Positions 8,331-15,709 of a stretch of 23,858 nt of DNA are shown here, one piece after another. The stretch is taken from assembly GCA_003522145.1 (NCBI GenBank), contig DPGD01000001.1, forward strand, positions 1 through 23,858. Reading direction: 5' to 3'. Source of the DNA: Clostridiales bacterium. Its GTDB lineage: Bacteria > Bacillota > Clostridia > Oscillospirales > CAG-272. Numbering within the stretch: position 1 is the first letter of the stretch; every line of letters begins with the position of its first letter. The notes under the pieces are model-generated. The model was given only the letters and a program-made list of their open reading frames with translations. It was not told the origin of the DNA and ran no database searches. The position numbers and the translations under genes are program-made.

Positions 8331-8591
8331 ATGAAATTTTACTTTTTGGTGATTCTGGCAACGGCTTTTTTGCTGCAGACCGCCGGATTTCTTCTGGCAC
8401 TTCTGCTTTTCTCAAAGGAACGGAAGGTGCTTTTACGGATGCTTCTGGAGAGCAGGGGCATCCCCGATCCGGATAAGCAGATAAAAAACAGGGAGGGAAA
8501 GCTCCGCCGGATTCTGGAAGACTGGCGGGCAAAGAGGACGGCAAGGGAAATTGAAAAATCGGCAGAGGAAAGGAGCGGTTCCGGAAGATGA
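8331..8591 (+). CDS. Small single-helix membrane protein
   Basis: 86 residues: a hydrophobic helix at about 4-27, then a highly charged tail rich in Arg, Lys and Glu that is likely helical. The ATG has AAAGGAGA upstream; the open frame extends further but without a better start. The last 4 bases overlap the portal ATG. Function is not recognised. A membrane anchor just before the portal could tether head assembly to the membrane or act in lysis; both ideas are inference. Confidence 0.7.
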   Translation: MKFYFLVILATAFLLQTAGFLLALLLFSKERKVLLRMLLESRGIPDPDKQIKNREGKLRRILEDWRAKRTAREIEKSAEERSGSGR

Positions 8592-10429
8592 ATCCATTCA
8601 GAACCAAAAGGGACGAGCGGGAAAAAGACCGGGCGTCAGAAAAGAGAGTGCGGGAAAAAAGCGACCTTGTCCGCATGGTGGAGGAGGAGGCGAAAAGGCG
8701 GAAGGAGCGCCGTCTTCCTTACGAATTGCAGTGGCGGCTGAACGCCAATTTTCTCTTGGGCAACCAGCACTGTGATATCAATATACACAGAATGACCGTA
8801 GAAAATTACAAGCCGCTGTATGAGTATATGTCGGGAGAGGTGTTCAATCGGATCGCACCCATCATGGAGACAAGATTGGCACATCTGTCCACAGCCGGCT
8901 ATGAGCTGACCGTTCTCCCGGCAGAGGAGAACAGCGAAGACCTTTTGAAAGCAGACGGCGCCGCAAGGCTGCTTGCCCGCTTTCAGCAGAGCAAGGAGTA
9001 CGCTTCGGCATTCTCAAGGGCTCTTGGGCTGTGTGAGCAGACGGGAAACGGATTTCTGCTCTGCTTCTGGGACGAAAAACAGAAGAGGGTCGGACTGACG
9101 GCTCTGTCTCCCTATGAGGTGCTGCCGGAGGATTTCGGAAACGAAACGGTGGAGGATCGGCCCTCGATGATTCTGGAGCAGATCAAGTCGGCCAAGGAGG
9201 TGAACGACCTGTATGGCTGCCAATTGGAGGGAGAACCGGTTTCGGGCTATCAGATCGGCGCCCGGGCAGGCGTAGGGGGCTTCGGCTATGAGGGCGCCTC
9301 TTCTTCCTTTGAGATCGCCGTAAAGGATCAGGCGGTGCTTCTGCACACCTATATGGAAAAGCCCGGCAGGCGCTGGCCCTACGGACGGTTGCTGATTACT
9401 GCGGGGGATCAACTCCTTTATGAGGGCGTTCTGCCCGGCGGAGAGTATCCTCTGGTGCAGTTGAAAAGCAAAGAGGTTTCGGGACAGTTTTACGGCAAGA
9501 GCGTCATTGAGGACCTGATTCCTCTTCAGCGCTGCTATAACGGAATCCAAAACCGCATAAATGATTTCATCAATCGATCCACCTGCGGACAGTTGCTGGT
9601 GGAGGATGGTTCGGTGGATGCGGACGATCTGAATGAAAAGGGACTGGTACCCGGCGAGCCGATTCTGTACAGAAGGGGCAGTCAGCTGCCGAAAATCTTA
9701 GAGGAGCCGCCTCTTTCGGAGATGGCTTCGGCCCAGTGCCGGCAATTGGCGGAGGACATGGAATATGTGGCAGGCGTTTCGGGGCTGATGGCAAGCGGAA
9801 CCCTTCCGGGCGGCGTGACTTCCGGAGCCGCCATCAATACCTTAAGGGGAATCGATACCGTCCGCTTGGCGGTCTTTGCCGAGAATATCCGCAAAGGAAT
9901 ACGGAACTGGGGCAGGTTGCTTCTGCACCTTTACCGGTTGGGGCTGCCGGAGCAGGGCCGGGTGACCGATGAGGAAGGAAAAACGGTCTGCTTCCGCCGG
10001 GATCTGAATTCCGATCGGGTGGGATTTCAGAAGGAAAACCGGCTTTTGGAGCGGGAAGAGGAAAAAAAGGCCAGATACATCGAGGCGTTGCAGTTGGGAC
10101 TTTTTTCCGACAGTCAGGGAATTCTTCCGGAGGACGCCAAAAAGCGGGCATTGCGCCGGCTTTTAGGCAGGGAAGAGGCCGGAGAGTCGGAGGAGGAACG
10201 GCAGAGCGCCAACGCTCAGAATGAAAACGAAGCCTTTCGTCGGGGAGAAATTCCCCGGCTTCTTCCGCTGGACGATCACCGTCTGCATTTGCGGGAGCAT
10301 CGGCTGTACGCTCTGCAAAAGCCCTTCCGGAAGCTCTATGAGGAGGATCCCGAAAGAGCGCAGGTCTTTTTAGACCACATCCAAGCGCATGAGCAGGCGT
10401 TGCAAAAGGGAGAAAAATATGAAAGATGA
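8588..10429 (+). CDS. Phage portal protein
   Basis: A 613-residue protein with the general organisation of large portals seen in short-tailed phages. It has a charged N-terminal helix (1-45), a core with a Y-G-K-S-V-I-E-D-L-I-P-L-Q segment near residue 302, the conserved stretch around SGLMASGTLPGGVTSGAAI near residues 396-414, and a highly charged helical C-terminal region. Portals form the dodecameric ring through which TerL pumps DNA and to which head-completion proteins attach. It is longer than typical siphovirus portals (about 400-500), closer to P22-like or epsilon15-like ones. It overlaps the preceding gene by 4 bases and the following one by 11. Confidence 0.85.
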   Translation: MNPFRTKRDEREKDRASEKRVREKSDLVRMVEEEAKRRKERRLPYELQWRLNANFLLGNQHCDINIHRMTVENYKPLYEYMSGEVFNRIAPIMETRLAHLSTAGYELTVLPAEENSEDLLKADGAARLLARFQQSKEYASAFSRALGLCEQTGNGFLLCFWDEKQKRVGLTALSPYEVLPEDFGNETVEDRPSMILEQIKSAKEVNDLYGCQLEGEPVSGYQIGARAGVGGFGYEGASSSFEIAVKDQAVLLHTYMEKPGRRWPYGRLLITAGDQLLYEGVLPGGEYPLVQLKSKEVSGQFYGKSVIEDLIPLQRCYNGIQNRINDFINRSTCGQLLVEDGSVDADDLNEKGLVPGEPILYRRGSQLPKILEEPPLSEMASAQCRQLAEDMEYVAGVSGLMASGTLPGGVTSGAAINTLRGIDTVRLAVFAENIRKGIRNWGRLLLHLYRLGLPEQGRVTDEEGKTVCFRRDLNSDRVGFQKENRLLEREEEKKARYIEALQLGLFSDSQGILPEDAKKRALRRLLGREEAGESEEERQSANAQNENEAFRRGEIPRLLPLDDHRLHLREHRLYALQKPFRKLYEEDPERAQVFLDHIQAHEQALQKGEKYER

Positions 10430-10979
10430 AGAAAAAATCTACGGGGAGGACGGGAAGATGCCTTTGAAAAACGATTTGAAAGACCAAGAAAAGGAGGGGG
10501 CAGACCTTCCTTCTCCGGAGAAATCCGGAGAGGAAGAAGAAAAGAGAAGACCGGCCGCGGCGGAAAAAGAGGAGCTTGCTCTGGAATTGGAGCGTCTCTT
10601 TGCGGAAAATCAAAGTCTCAGCGCCCAGCTGACAGCTCTGCGGAAGGAGCAGGAGGCAGCCGCCGAAAAAGCGGAGGGTCTGGCCTTTTTGGAGGAAATG
10701 GCCGGCGGAAGGAACACGGAGCTATATAAAAAGGCGCTGAAGAAGGCGGAGGAATCGGAAGAATTGCAGGGCCTTCCCTATAAAAAGCGCTATGAAATGA
10801 GCTGTCTGCTTCTTTTGGGAGAGGAACGGCGCAACAATCCTGATGGCATCTACGGTACAGCCGGATTTCCGGTGTTTGCCCGCTCGCAGGGCTCCGGGAG
10901 TTTTCCCTCAGTGGAGGTGAAGGAGCCCAAGACCTTTGCTTCTGCAAAGGAAAATGCAAAAAAATATTTCGGGATCTGA
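10419..10979 (+). CDS. Scaffold-like protein upstream of the capsid gene
   Basis: 186 residues, very rich in Glu, Lys and Ala, with a probable coiled coil at about 45-85 (heptads around LALELERLFAENQSLSAQL) and a helical segment at 95-135. The C-terminus PKTFASAKENAKKYFGI has the short amphipathic ending common in scaffolding proteins, which nucleate capsid assembly. The ATG lies inside the end of the portal gene and follows AAGGGAG. The call rests on composition and position between portal and capsid. No protease domain is seen, so any prohead maturation would need another enzyme or none. Confidence 0.7.
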   Translation: MKDEEKIYGEDGKMPLKNDLKDQEKEGADLPSPEKSGEEEEKRRPAAAEKEELALELERLFAENQSLSAQLTALRKEQEAAAEKAEGLAFLEEMAGGRNTELYKKALKKAEESEELQGLPYKKRYEMSCLLLLGEERRNNPDGIYGTAGFPVFARSQGSGSFPSVEVKEPKTFASAKENAKKYFGI

Positions 10980-11047
10980 GGAATCCGAAAAAGTAAATTT
11001 TCAGAACACAAAATCAAAAAAACAAAAACGAAAGGATGGTATACCCG

Positions 11048-12286
11048 ATGTCTACAAATCTTACAACAATTTCCAACATTCTCAAGGATCAGTATTTGCC
11101 CGCTCTGAAGAATCAGATCACCACCGCCCCCTCTCCCTTTATGGAGATGATCAAAAAGGTGCCCTTGACCACAGGCGGAAAAATCACCGCCGTTGCCCCC
11201 TTCGGCATCAACGGAGGCTTCGGCTTCGGCAGTGACGGCACCGGCGTTCCCTCCTCCGGTCCCAGAAGCTACAAGCGCTTTGAAGTGGAGCCGGTGGATA
11301 TGTATGTGGATATCCGGATTTCGGACAAGACTGCTAAGCTGGCCGGAAATGCGGGAGCACTGATTTCGGCCTTGGATGACGAGGTGATCGGTTCCTATGA
11401 GGCGGCTCGCTGGAATGTGTCCAGAGCGCTGTTTGGCGACGGCTCCGGAAGACTTTGCGGTCTTACCGGCGGAATCACGATTTCCGAAACCGACAAGACG
11501 GCAACGGTGCCGGTGGATTCCACAGCGGCTCTGATTGAAGGTCTGACCGTGGACCTGTTCTACTATCCATCGGTAGCATCTGCTTCCGCAAATCTGATAG
11601 AGGAGAACAAGAGCCTTCGGATCCTGTCCATTGACCGGGAGAATAAGATCGTCACGCTGGATTCTGCGGCAGATGTTATGGCGGTCTCCAACTCTTTGGA
11701 CAACAATCTGTACGGTTTCCTGTGCGTGCAGGGTTCCTACAACAAGGAGCTGACCGGTTTGAAGGCGATTTTCGATTCTTCGGTGCCTACGCTTTACGGG
11801 TACGAAAAATCCAAAAATCCTTCGATCGTGCCCTTGGCGGTGGATGCCGGCCATGCGTTGACCGACACGGTTGTGTACGACGCAGTGAAAAAAGCAATGG
11901 ATTATCGGAACAGCCGGATCAATCTGGTGATGATGGGAGACAAGGCCTTCCGTGCCTACCAGGCCTATATGCGGACAAACAACCATACAGTCTGCGAAAA
12001 GGCGGAATTTGTGGGCGGTGCCACCGGCTACAAGGTGATGGTGGGCAGCCAGACGGTGACGGTGGTGAACGAGAAGCTGGTGCCTGAAAGCGAGGCCTGG
12101 TGTGTGGATACCGATGCCTTCTCCTTCGTGCATCTGGATTTTGACTTCTGCGATTTCGGCTCTACGGGCATTTTCCGTCTGGAGCCGGGTACCTCCTACT
12201 ACCGTGCGCTGTTGGCGTCCTACGGAAACCTGATCTGCAAGAATCCCGGCGGCTGTGTGAAAATTACCAACTGTTCGGAGGCCTGA
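11048..12286 (+). CDS. Phage major capsid protein (HK97-fold type)
   Basis: 412 residues, located right after the scaffold-like gene. It shows a pattern seen in HK97-fold capsid proteins: an N-terminal arm, the FMEMIKKVPLTTGGKI region, the long-helix segment NAGALISALDDEVIGSYEAARW followed by RALFGDGSGRL, and a C-terminal beta-rich part. An ATG at 11036 overlaps AAGGATGG, so it likely serves as the ribosome site for the ATG at 11048. The 68-base leader is strikingly A-rich, which may favour high translation. Downstream are three stem-loops. Exact capsid family not settled. Confidence 0.83.
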   Translation: MSTNLTTISNILKDQYLPALKNQITTAPSPFMEMIKKVPLTTGGKITAVAPFGINGGFGFGSDGTGVPSSGPRSYKRFEVEPVDMYVDIRISDKTAKLAGNAGALISALDDEVIGSYEAARWNVSRALFGDGSGRLCGLTGGITISETDKTATVPVDSTAALIEGLTVDLFYYPSVASASANLIEENKSLRILSIDRENKIVTLDSAADVMAVSNSLDNNLYGFLCVQGSYNKELTGLKAIFDSSVPTLYGYEKSKNPSIVPLAVDAGHALTDTVVYDAVKKAMDYRNSRINLVMMGDKAFRAYQAYMRTNNHTVCEKAEFVGGATGYKVMVGSQTVTVVNEKLVPESEAWCVDTDAFSFVHLDFDFCDFGSTGIFRLEPGTSYYRALLASYGNLICKNPGGCVKITNCSEA

Positions 12287-12299
12287 GGGATCAACGGAA

Positions 12300-12332
12300 G
12301 TGTAAACAATCTCTGACCGGGCTTTTTTACAC
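12300..12332 (+). repeat. Stem-loop 1 after the capsid gene
   Basis: GTGTAAA (12300-12306) pairs with TTTACAC (12326-12332). The arms can be extended to 11 bases with a single mismatch (GGAAGTGTAAA and TTTACACCTCC). A run of six T lies inside the loop side rather than after the stem, so it is not a classical terminator. Confidence 0.5.
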
Positions 12333-12345
12333 CTCCGACGACCTG

Positions 12346-12427
12346 GGTCTCGGCGGCTGAAAGCCTTCCTTTTGCCGGAAAATTCAACTGAATTTCGGCA
12401 AAAGGAAGGACCTGTCCGACCGAGACC
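12346..12427 (+). ncRNA. Stem-loop 2: long nested hairpin between capsid and connector genes
   Basis: The inner arms CCTTCCTTTTGCCG (12364-12377) and CGGCAAAAGGAAGG (12396-12409) are a perfect 14-bp match. They continue, after a GA bulge, into AAATTC/GAATTT around an AACT tetraloop. A further outer stem GGTCTCGG (12346-12353) pairs with CCGAGACC (12420-12427). The strength and nesting suggest a selected RNA structure in the module transcript, for example a stabiliser of capsid mRNA or a read-through regulator. It is not followed by T residues. RNA function is inference. Confidence 0.55.
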
Positions 12428-12464
12428 GCATCAAGAATGCCGGGCTCCCGACCGGTACTTTTGC

Positions 12465-12502
12465 GGGGCTGTAAAATGTAAAAAAGTAGGTTTTACAGCC
12501 CC
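12465..12502 (+). repeat. Stem-loop 3 before the connector gene
   Basis: GGGGCTGTAAAA (12465-12476) and TTTTACAGCCCC (12491-12502) are a perfect 12-bp inverted repeat with a 14-base A/G-rich loop. It ends 33 bases before the next start codon and is followed by A/G-rich sequence containing the ribosome site GGAAGG. Confidence 0.6.
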
Positions 12503-12535
12503 CGGAATGAAAAAGAAAGGAAGGTGTGGTAGCGG

Positions 12536-12859
12536 ATGATCGAAAAAAATCGGCTGTTTGACCGGGTATCTTCGGTATGTCCGATGGAAAGAAGTATTTT
12601 TGAGGAGGATTTTGAGCAAACGGTAAAGGAGCTGTGCGCCATGTTCGGCAAAAAGTATGTCCTTTGCACCGACGAAACCGGCATAGAGGAGGAAGCGTCG
12701 GTGCGGGAAGAATATACCGGGGCCATCTGTTCGGCCATTCTCTTTTTTCACAACGGAGAACAAGAGGACAGAGAACGGTTTTTGGAGCGGAGCGGCAGAG
12801 CCTTTCTGGAGGTCTGGCGTCAGCGCTGTGACCGGAACCGGAAGGGGGCGGGTGCATGA
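12536..12859 (+). CDS. Small head-completion/connector-like protein
   Basis: 107 residues, mostly helical and acidic, located between the capsid and adaptor genes, the usual place for gp6-like head-tail connector proteins. No diagnostic motif is seen; the segment FFHNGEQEDRERFLERSGRAFLEVW is a likely long helix. Its TGA overlaps the ATG of the adaptor gene (ATGA). The call is mainly positional. Confidence 0.5.
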   Translation: MIEKNRLFDRVSSVCPMERSIFEEDFEQTVKELCAMFGKKYVLCTDETGIEEEASVREEYTGAICSAILFFHNGEQEDRERFLERSGRAFLEVWRQRCDRNRKGAGA

Positions 12860-13470
12860 CGGCAACCATTTCCGATTTGACCGGCTATTTGTCTCCCTTT
12901 TTTGCTCTGTATCCCGCATTGCCTTCGGGGTTCAAGGAACAGATCGCCAGAAGTCTGACCGCTTTGCAGGACGCTTATTTTGAGGAACTGAATGCGGTGA
13001 CGGACCAGACAGAAACCACCGTCTCCGACAGCGGAAAGATTCTTTTGAGCACTTTGGAGGTACCGAGGGGAATTGCTCCGGATGAAGGACGGGTGACGGC
13101 GGTGTATCTGGAGGGAAAACGGTTGAAAAGGGTTTCTCCGGAGGCCTTCCCGGAGCAGCAGTCCCCCTGTTTTTGTTTCCTTGACGGCGCTTTGCAGATT
13201 CTGCCTTCTGCCGTAGCGGGCAATGAAAAGGTGAAAATTTACTATAAATTTTTGCCTGCCGCCGTCACGGTTTCGGATGATGGAGCGTTTTCTGGTGAAA
13301 TTTATCTTGCACCCAAGCATTTGCCTCTGCTGGTATACAAGCTGCAGGAGGAGCTCAGCAGGGTGTCCGGCGAGGAAACACAGGCCGAACTGTACGCCAA
13401 GGCCTACGGGGACTTTGCAGACAGGCTGGCACAAGGATTCTTTCTTTCGCCCCTGCGCCGGAAACTGTAA
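12856..13470 (+). CDS. Head-to-tail adaptor-like protein
   Basis: 204 residues. The C-terminal stretch LAPKHLPLLVYKLQEELSRV followed by QAELYAKAYGDFADRL resembles the end of phage adaptor proteins: a proline-containing strand, a helix with a conserved tyrosine, and then a helix with regularly spaced Ala and Tyr. The middle has beta strands (VTAVYLEGKRLKRV, LQILPS, VKIYYKFLP). Such proteins sit between portal and tail hub in short-tailed phages. It is coupled to the gene before it and sits 12 bases before the next. Homology is inferred from pattern only. Confidence 0.55.
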   Translation: MTATISDLTGYLSPFFALYPALPSGFKEQIARSLTALQDAYFEELNAVTDQTETTVSDSGKILLSTLEVPRGIAPDEGRVTAVYLEGKRLKRVSPEAFPEQQSPCFCFLDGALQILPSAVAGNEKVKIYYKFLPAAVTVSDDGAFSGEIYLAPKHLPLLVYKLQEELSRVSGEETQAELYAKAYGDFADRLAQGFFLSPLRRKL

Positions 13471-13482
13471 AGGAGAAGAGCA

Positions 13483-14961
13483 ATGAAAAAAAGCATGACT
13501 ATACAGAACGGGATATGGGCAGGCGCCCTGCCCGGCGGAAGAAAAAAGACCGCCCAACGGCGGCTGTATATGGGAGAATTCAAGGGGTATTCGGGAAAGA
13601 ACGGGGAAATGACCCTGCTGAATCTGGAAACCGATTTTCCCTTTTTGCGCAGTCACCCTCTGGTCCATGCTGTGGAGCAGTCCGGTCTGCCTTTGGACAT
13701 CCGAGGGATTTCCCTATATAATGATTCGGTTCTTCTGTACAACATGGAGGAGGGACACATTGGCTTTTTTGTCCTGAGAGACGGCGCTTTCACCAGGTGT
13801 TTTGCCACGGTGGAACAGTATCCCACCGATTTTTCGGGCGAGGATTACGGCAAGCAGCTGGTGCTGACCGAGGATACCTCCCCTCATCTGACCGATGACC
13901 TCAATGCACAGAAGAAGCTGCTGTTTTTCCCCGCCGGAAAGCTGGGGGTGCTGGGCGAAGAAATGGAACCGAATTCGGTAATCGATATGCCCAGCGAAGT
14001 GCCCGAGCTGGAGTGCGCTCTGGTGGCGGCGGGAAGGCTGTACGGCGTGAAGGGGCAGACGCTGTATGTTTCGGGAACCGGCGGATGCTTTGACTGGCAG
14101 ACCGACGGAGTTGGGGAGAACCCCAACCCGAATTACAGCTACAAAGGAAAATTTGCATCCTTCACCGAGAAACAGCTTCCGGTGACGGCCCTGTGCAATT
14201 ACAAGGGAAATGTGTATATTTTTCACGAAAACGCCCTTCAAAAGGTGGTGGGCAGTGAAAACCCCTTTGCGGTGAAGGACCTGTTTGCCGTGGGCACTCA
14301 AAACGGACGGTCTGTGCGGGAAGCGGGAGGCTTGCTCTACTTCATTGACGGGAACAGACCTCTTTGCTTCAACGGAAGCAGCTTGCGGCAGTTGCCCTCT
14401 CTTCCCGAAGGGGCGGTACTGAACGGAGCGGCCTTCGTGCAAAACGGAAAATACTGCTTCTCCTTAAAATCGGGAAATGCCTTTTACATCTACAGCTACG
14501 ACCCCCTGTCGGACAGCTACGGCGTCTTATCGGTGCCCAAAGAGCCCTTGGACTATGCCATGACCAAGGACGGACTGTATATTCTTGTTGCAGACGGGAG
14601 TGAGAAAAAGCTGTACAAAATGGGCGACACCAGAGTGGAAACCTATTTTGAATGCATTCTGCCGCTGTTCCGGGAGGATCTGTCGGTAAAAAGGCTATCC
14701 GCCCTTTCCCTTCACCTGGAGGTAAAGAGTTACTGCTATCTGTCGGTTGCACTGCTATCCGAAAATGAAAGCGGGCAGACTTTTAGCCGGACCCTTTTGG
14801 AGCAAGCATTCACTCCGGGGAGCCGTGTGCTCTGCTACAGAGGCCGGCTGCCTGCAACCCGCTTTTTGACTCTGAAAATTTGGGGGCAGGGAGATCTGGT
14901 CCTGAAGGGCATCGAAGCGGAATGCGTGGAGGGCCTTTTCGGAAGGGGGGCAACGGAGTGA
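13483..14961 (+). CDS. Tail-hub/DNA-stabilisation-like beta-rich protein
   Basis: 492 residues, beta-rich throughout. Recurrent short blocks such as LYGVKGQTLYVSG, LCNYKGNVYIFHENAL, GGLLYFIDGNRPLCFNG, KYCFSLKSGNAFYIYSYDP and DGLYILVADGSEKKLYKMG look like successive propeller blades. P22 gp10-type tail-hub proteins have similar size and position, after the connector, and close the packaged head. I infer that role but see no decisive motif. The start has AAAGGAGAAG upstream. There is no needle, tailspike or fibre gene after it. Confidence 0.5.
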   Translation: MKKSMTIQNGIWAGALPGGRKKTAQRRLYMGEFKGYSGKNGEMTLLNLETDFPFLRSHPLVHAVEQSGLPLDIRGISLYNDSVLLYNMEEGHIGFFVLRDGAFTRCFATVEQYPTDFSGEDYGKQLVLTEDTSPHLTDDLNAQKKLLFFPAGKLGVLGEEMEPNSVIDMPSEVPELECALVAAGRLYGVKGQTLYVSGTGGCFDWQTDGVGENPNPNYSYKGKFASFTEKQLPVTALCNYKGNVYIFHENALQKVVGSENPFAVKDLFAVGTQNGRSVREAGGLLYFIDGNRPLCFNGSSLRQLPSLPEGAVLNGAAFVQNGKYCFSLKSGNAFYIYSYDPLSDSYGVLSVPKEPLDYAMTKDGLYILVADGSEKKLYKMGDTRVETYFECILPLFREDLSVKRLSALSLHLEVKSYCYLSVALLSENESGQTFSRTLLEQAFTPGSRVLCYRGRLPATRFLTLKIWGQGDLVLKGIEAECVEGLFGRGATE

Positions 14962-15236
14962 GCCAGTATGATGTGGTTCTGGTGTTGATCTCTGTGTTCG
15001 GATTCGTCACCAGCGTTGCCACCGTGGGCATCCGGTTCACCAAGGCGGTTTCGGAGGTGAAGGCGGCGACCGAGGCTTTGCGGGACGCTGTTTCGGAATT
15101 GCGCCGGATCACTTCGGAAATTAAAAAGGAAAACCGTCAGGACCACGGAGAATTCAACAGAAGATTGAACGAGGGAGAGCTTCGTTTGACAAAAATGGAA
15201 ACCGAAATCTGCGAAATGAAGAGAAAAGGAGAATGA
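14958..15236 (+). CDS. Small membrane protein with coiled coil (holin-associated, XhlA-like)
   Basis: 92 residues from a GTG whose last two bases are shared with the TGA of the preceding gene, with GGAAGGGGGG as ribosome site. A hydrophobic helix at 5-24 is followed by a long charged coiled coil (28-88). This layout is like XhlA/hemolysin-type proteins that accompany phage holins, though usually with the helix at the other end, so the match is loose. It precedes the holin-like dockerin gene by 4 bases. Confidence 0.55.
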   Translation: MSQYDVVLVLISVFGFVTSVATVGIRFTKAVSEVKAATEALRDAVSELRRITSEIKKENRQDHGEFNRRLNEGELRLTKMETEICEMKRKGE

Positions 15237-15240
15237 GAAC

Positions 15241-15624
15241 ATGAAAGAGTTGCTGAAGAAATTTACCGGACGGAAGTTCATCGCCATGATTCTGGGCGTG
15301 CTGGTGGGGGTTGCCGTGGTCTTCGGAACGGAGGGAGAGGATATTTCCACCGTGGCCGGTGCCGTTACCTCCTTAGGGTCCCTTGTGTACTATATGTTCA
15401 CAGAAGGGAAGATCGACCGGGAAGCCCTCGGAAAGGACACGGAGGAGCAGGAAGAAGAGACGGAAAAGACAACCTATACCGAGGAGAATGTAAAGCAATT
15501 TCTGACTGCCCTCAAAGGAAACGGAGAAGAGGCCGGAAACGGGGATATAAACGGCGACGGAACGGTGAGTATTTCCGATGTGACCGCACTGCTGAATCTG
15601 CTGTCGGGAAAGGGAACGGTCTGA
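15241..15624 (+). CDS. Holin-like membrane protein with a single C-terminal dockerin repeat
   Basis: 127 residues. The N-terminal part (FTGRKFIAMILGVLVGVAVV, then STVAGAVTSLGSLVYYMFTEGK) has the two-helix outline of a common Firmicutes phage holin-like protein that sits next to lysis genes. An acidic linker (65-80) follows. Residues 101-124 read GDINGDGTVSISDVTALLNLLSGK, a textbook dockerin calcium loop with D102, N104, D106, T108 and D113. Ordinary type I dockerins have two such repeats; only one is present, and translation past the stop shows no second one. The host protease at 3089-5530 ends in a closely similar repeat. The dockerin could have been picked up from the host genome. Confidence 0.7.
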   Translation: MKELLKKFTGRKFIAMILGVLVGVAVVFGTEGEDISTVAGAVTSLGSLVYYMFTEGKIDREALGKDTEEQEEETEKTTYTEENVKQFLTALKGNGEEAGNGDINGDGTVSISDVTALLNLLSGKGTV

Positions 15625-15660
15625 GTCCGAAGGGGCTTTTCTTCCGAAAAATAGGAAGAA

Positions 15661-15693
15661 AACAAAAAGGGCGCACCAGCAAGTGGTGCGCCC
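15661..15693 (-). terminator. Intrinsic terminator of the rplU-prp-rpmA operon
   Basis: GGGCGCACCA and TGGTGCGCCC form a perfect 10-bp stem with a 5-base loop. On the minus strand the stem is followed by TTTTTGTT. It lies 17 bases past the rpmA stop. The plus side (TTCGGTGTTT) is only weakly T-rich, so it might also stop the phage-like transcript to some degree. Confidence 0.85.
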
Positions 15694-15709
15694 TTCGGTG
15701 TTTATGGAA

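Larger units (their letters stand above)
5758..15624 (+). mobile_element. Compact phage-like head/packaging module, possibly domesticated
   Basis: Thirteen same-strand genes run without interruption from a small terminase to a holin-like protein. Order: terS, terL, small protein, hydrolase-SPOR, membrane protein, portal, scaffold-like, capsid, two connector-like proteins, hub-like protein, two small membrane proteins. Five junctions are 4-base start/stop overlaps and the others are close. No integrase, repressor, replication, tape-measure, tail-tube or fibre gene is seen, and host genes begin within 300 bases on each side. No attachment-site duplication was evident by eye. Podovirus-like origin is inferred from the portal size and the hub-like protein. 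It could be a gene-transfer-agent-like particle, a satellite, or a prophage remnant with fully open genes. Confidence 0.75.

Noticed and set aside
10850..12133. Minus-strand open frame of 427 codons across the capsid gene
   Set aside because: Opposite an intact phage capsid gene, rich in His/Arg/Gln as expected for antisense reading, and without a start signal.
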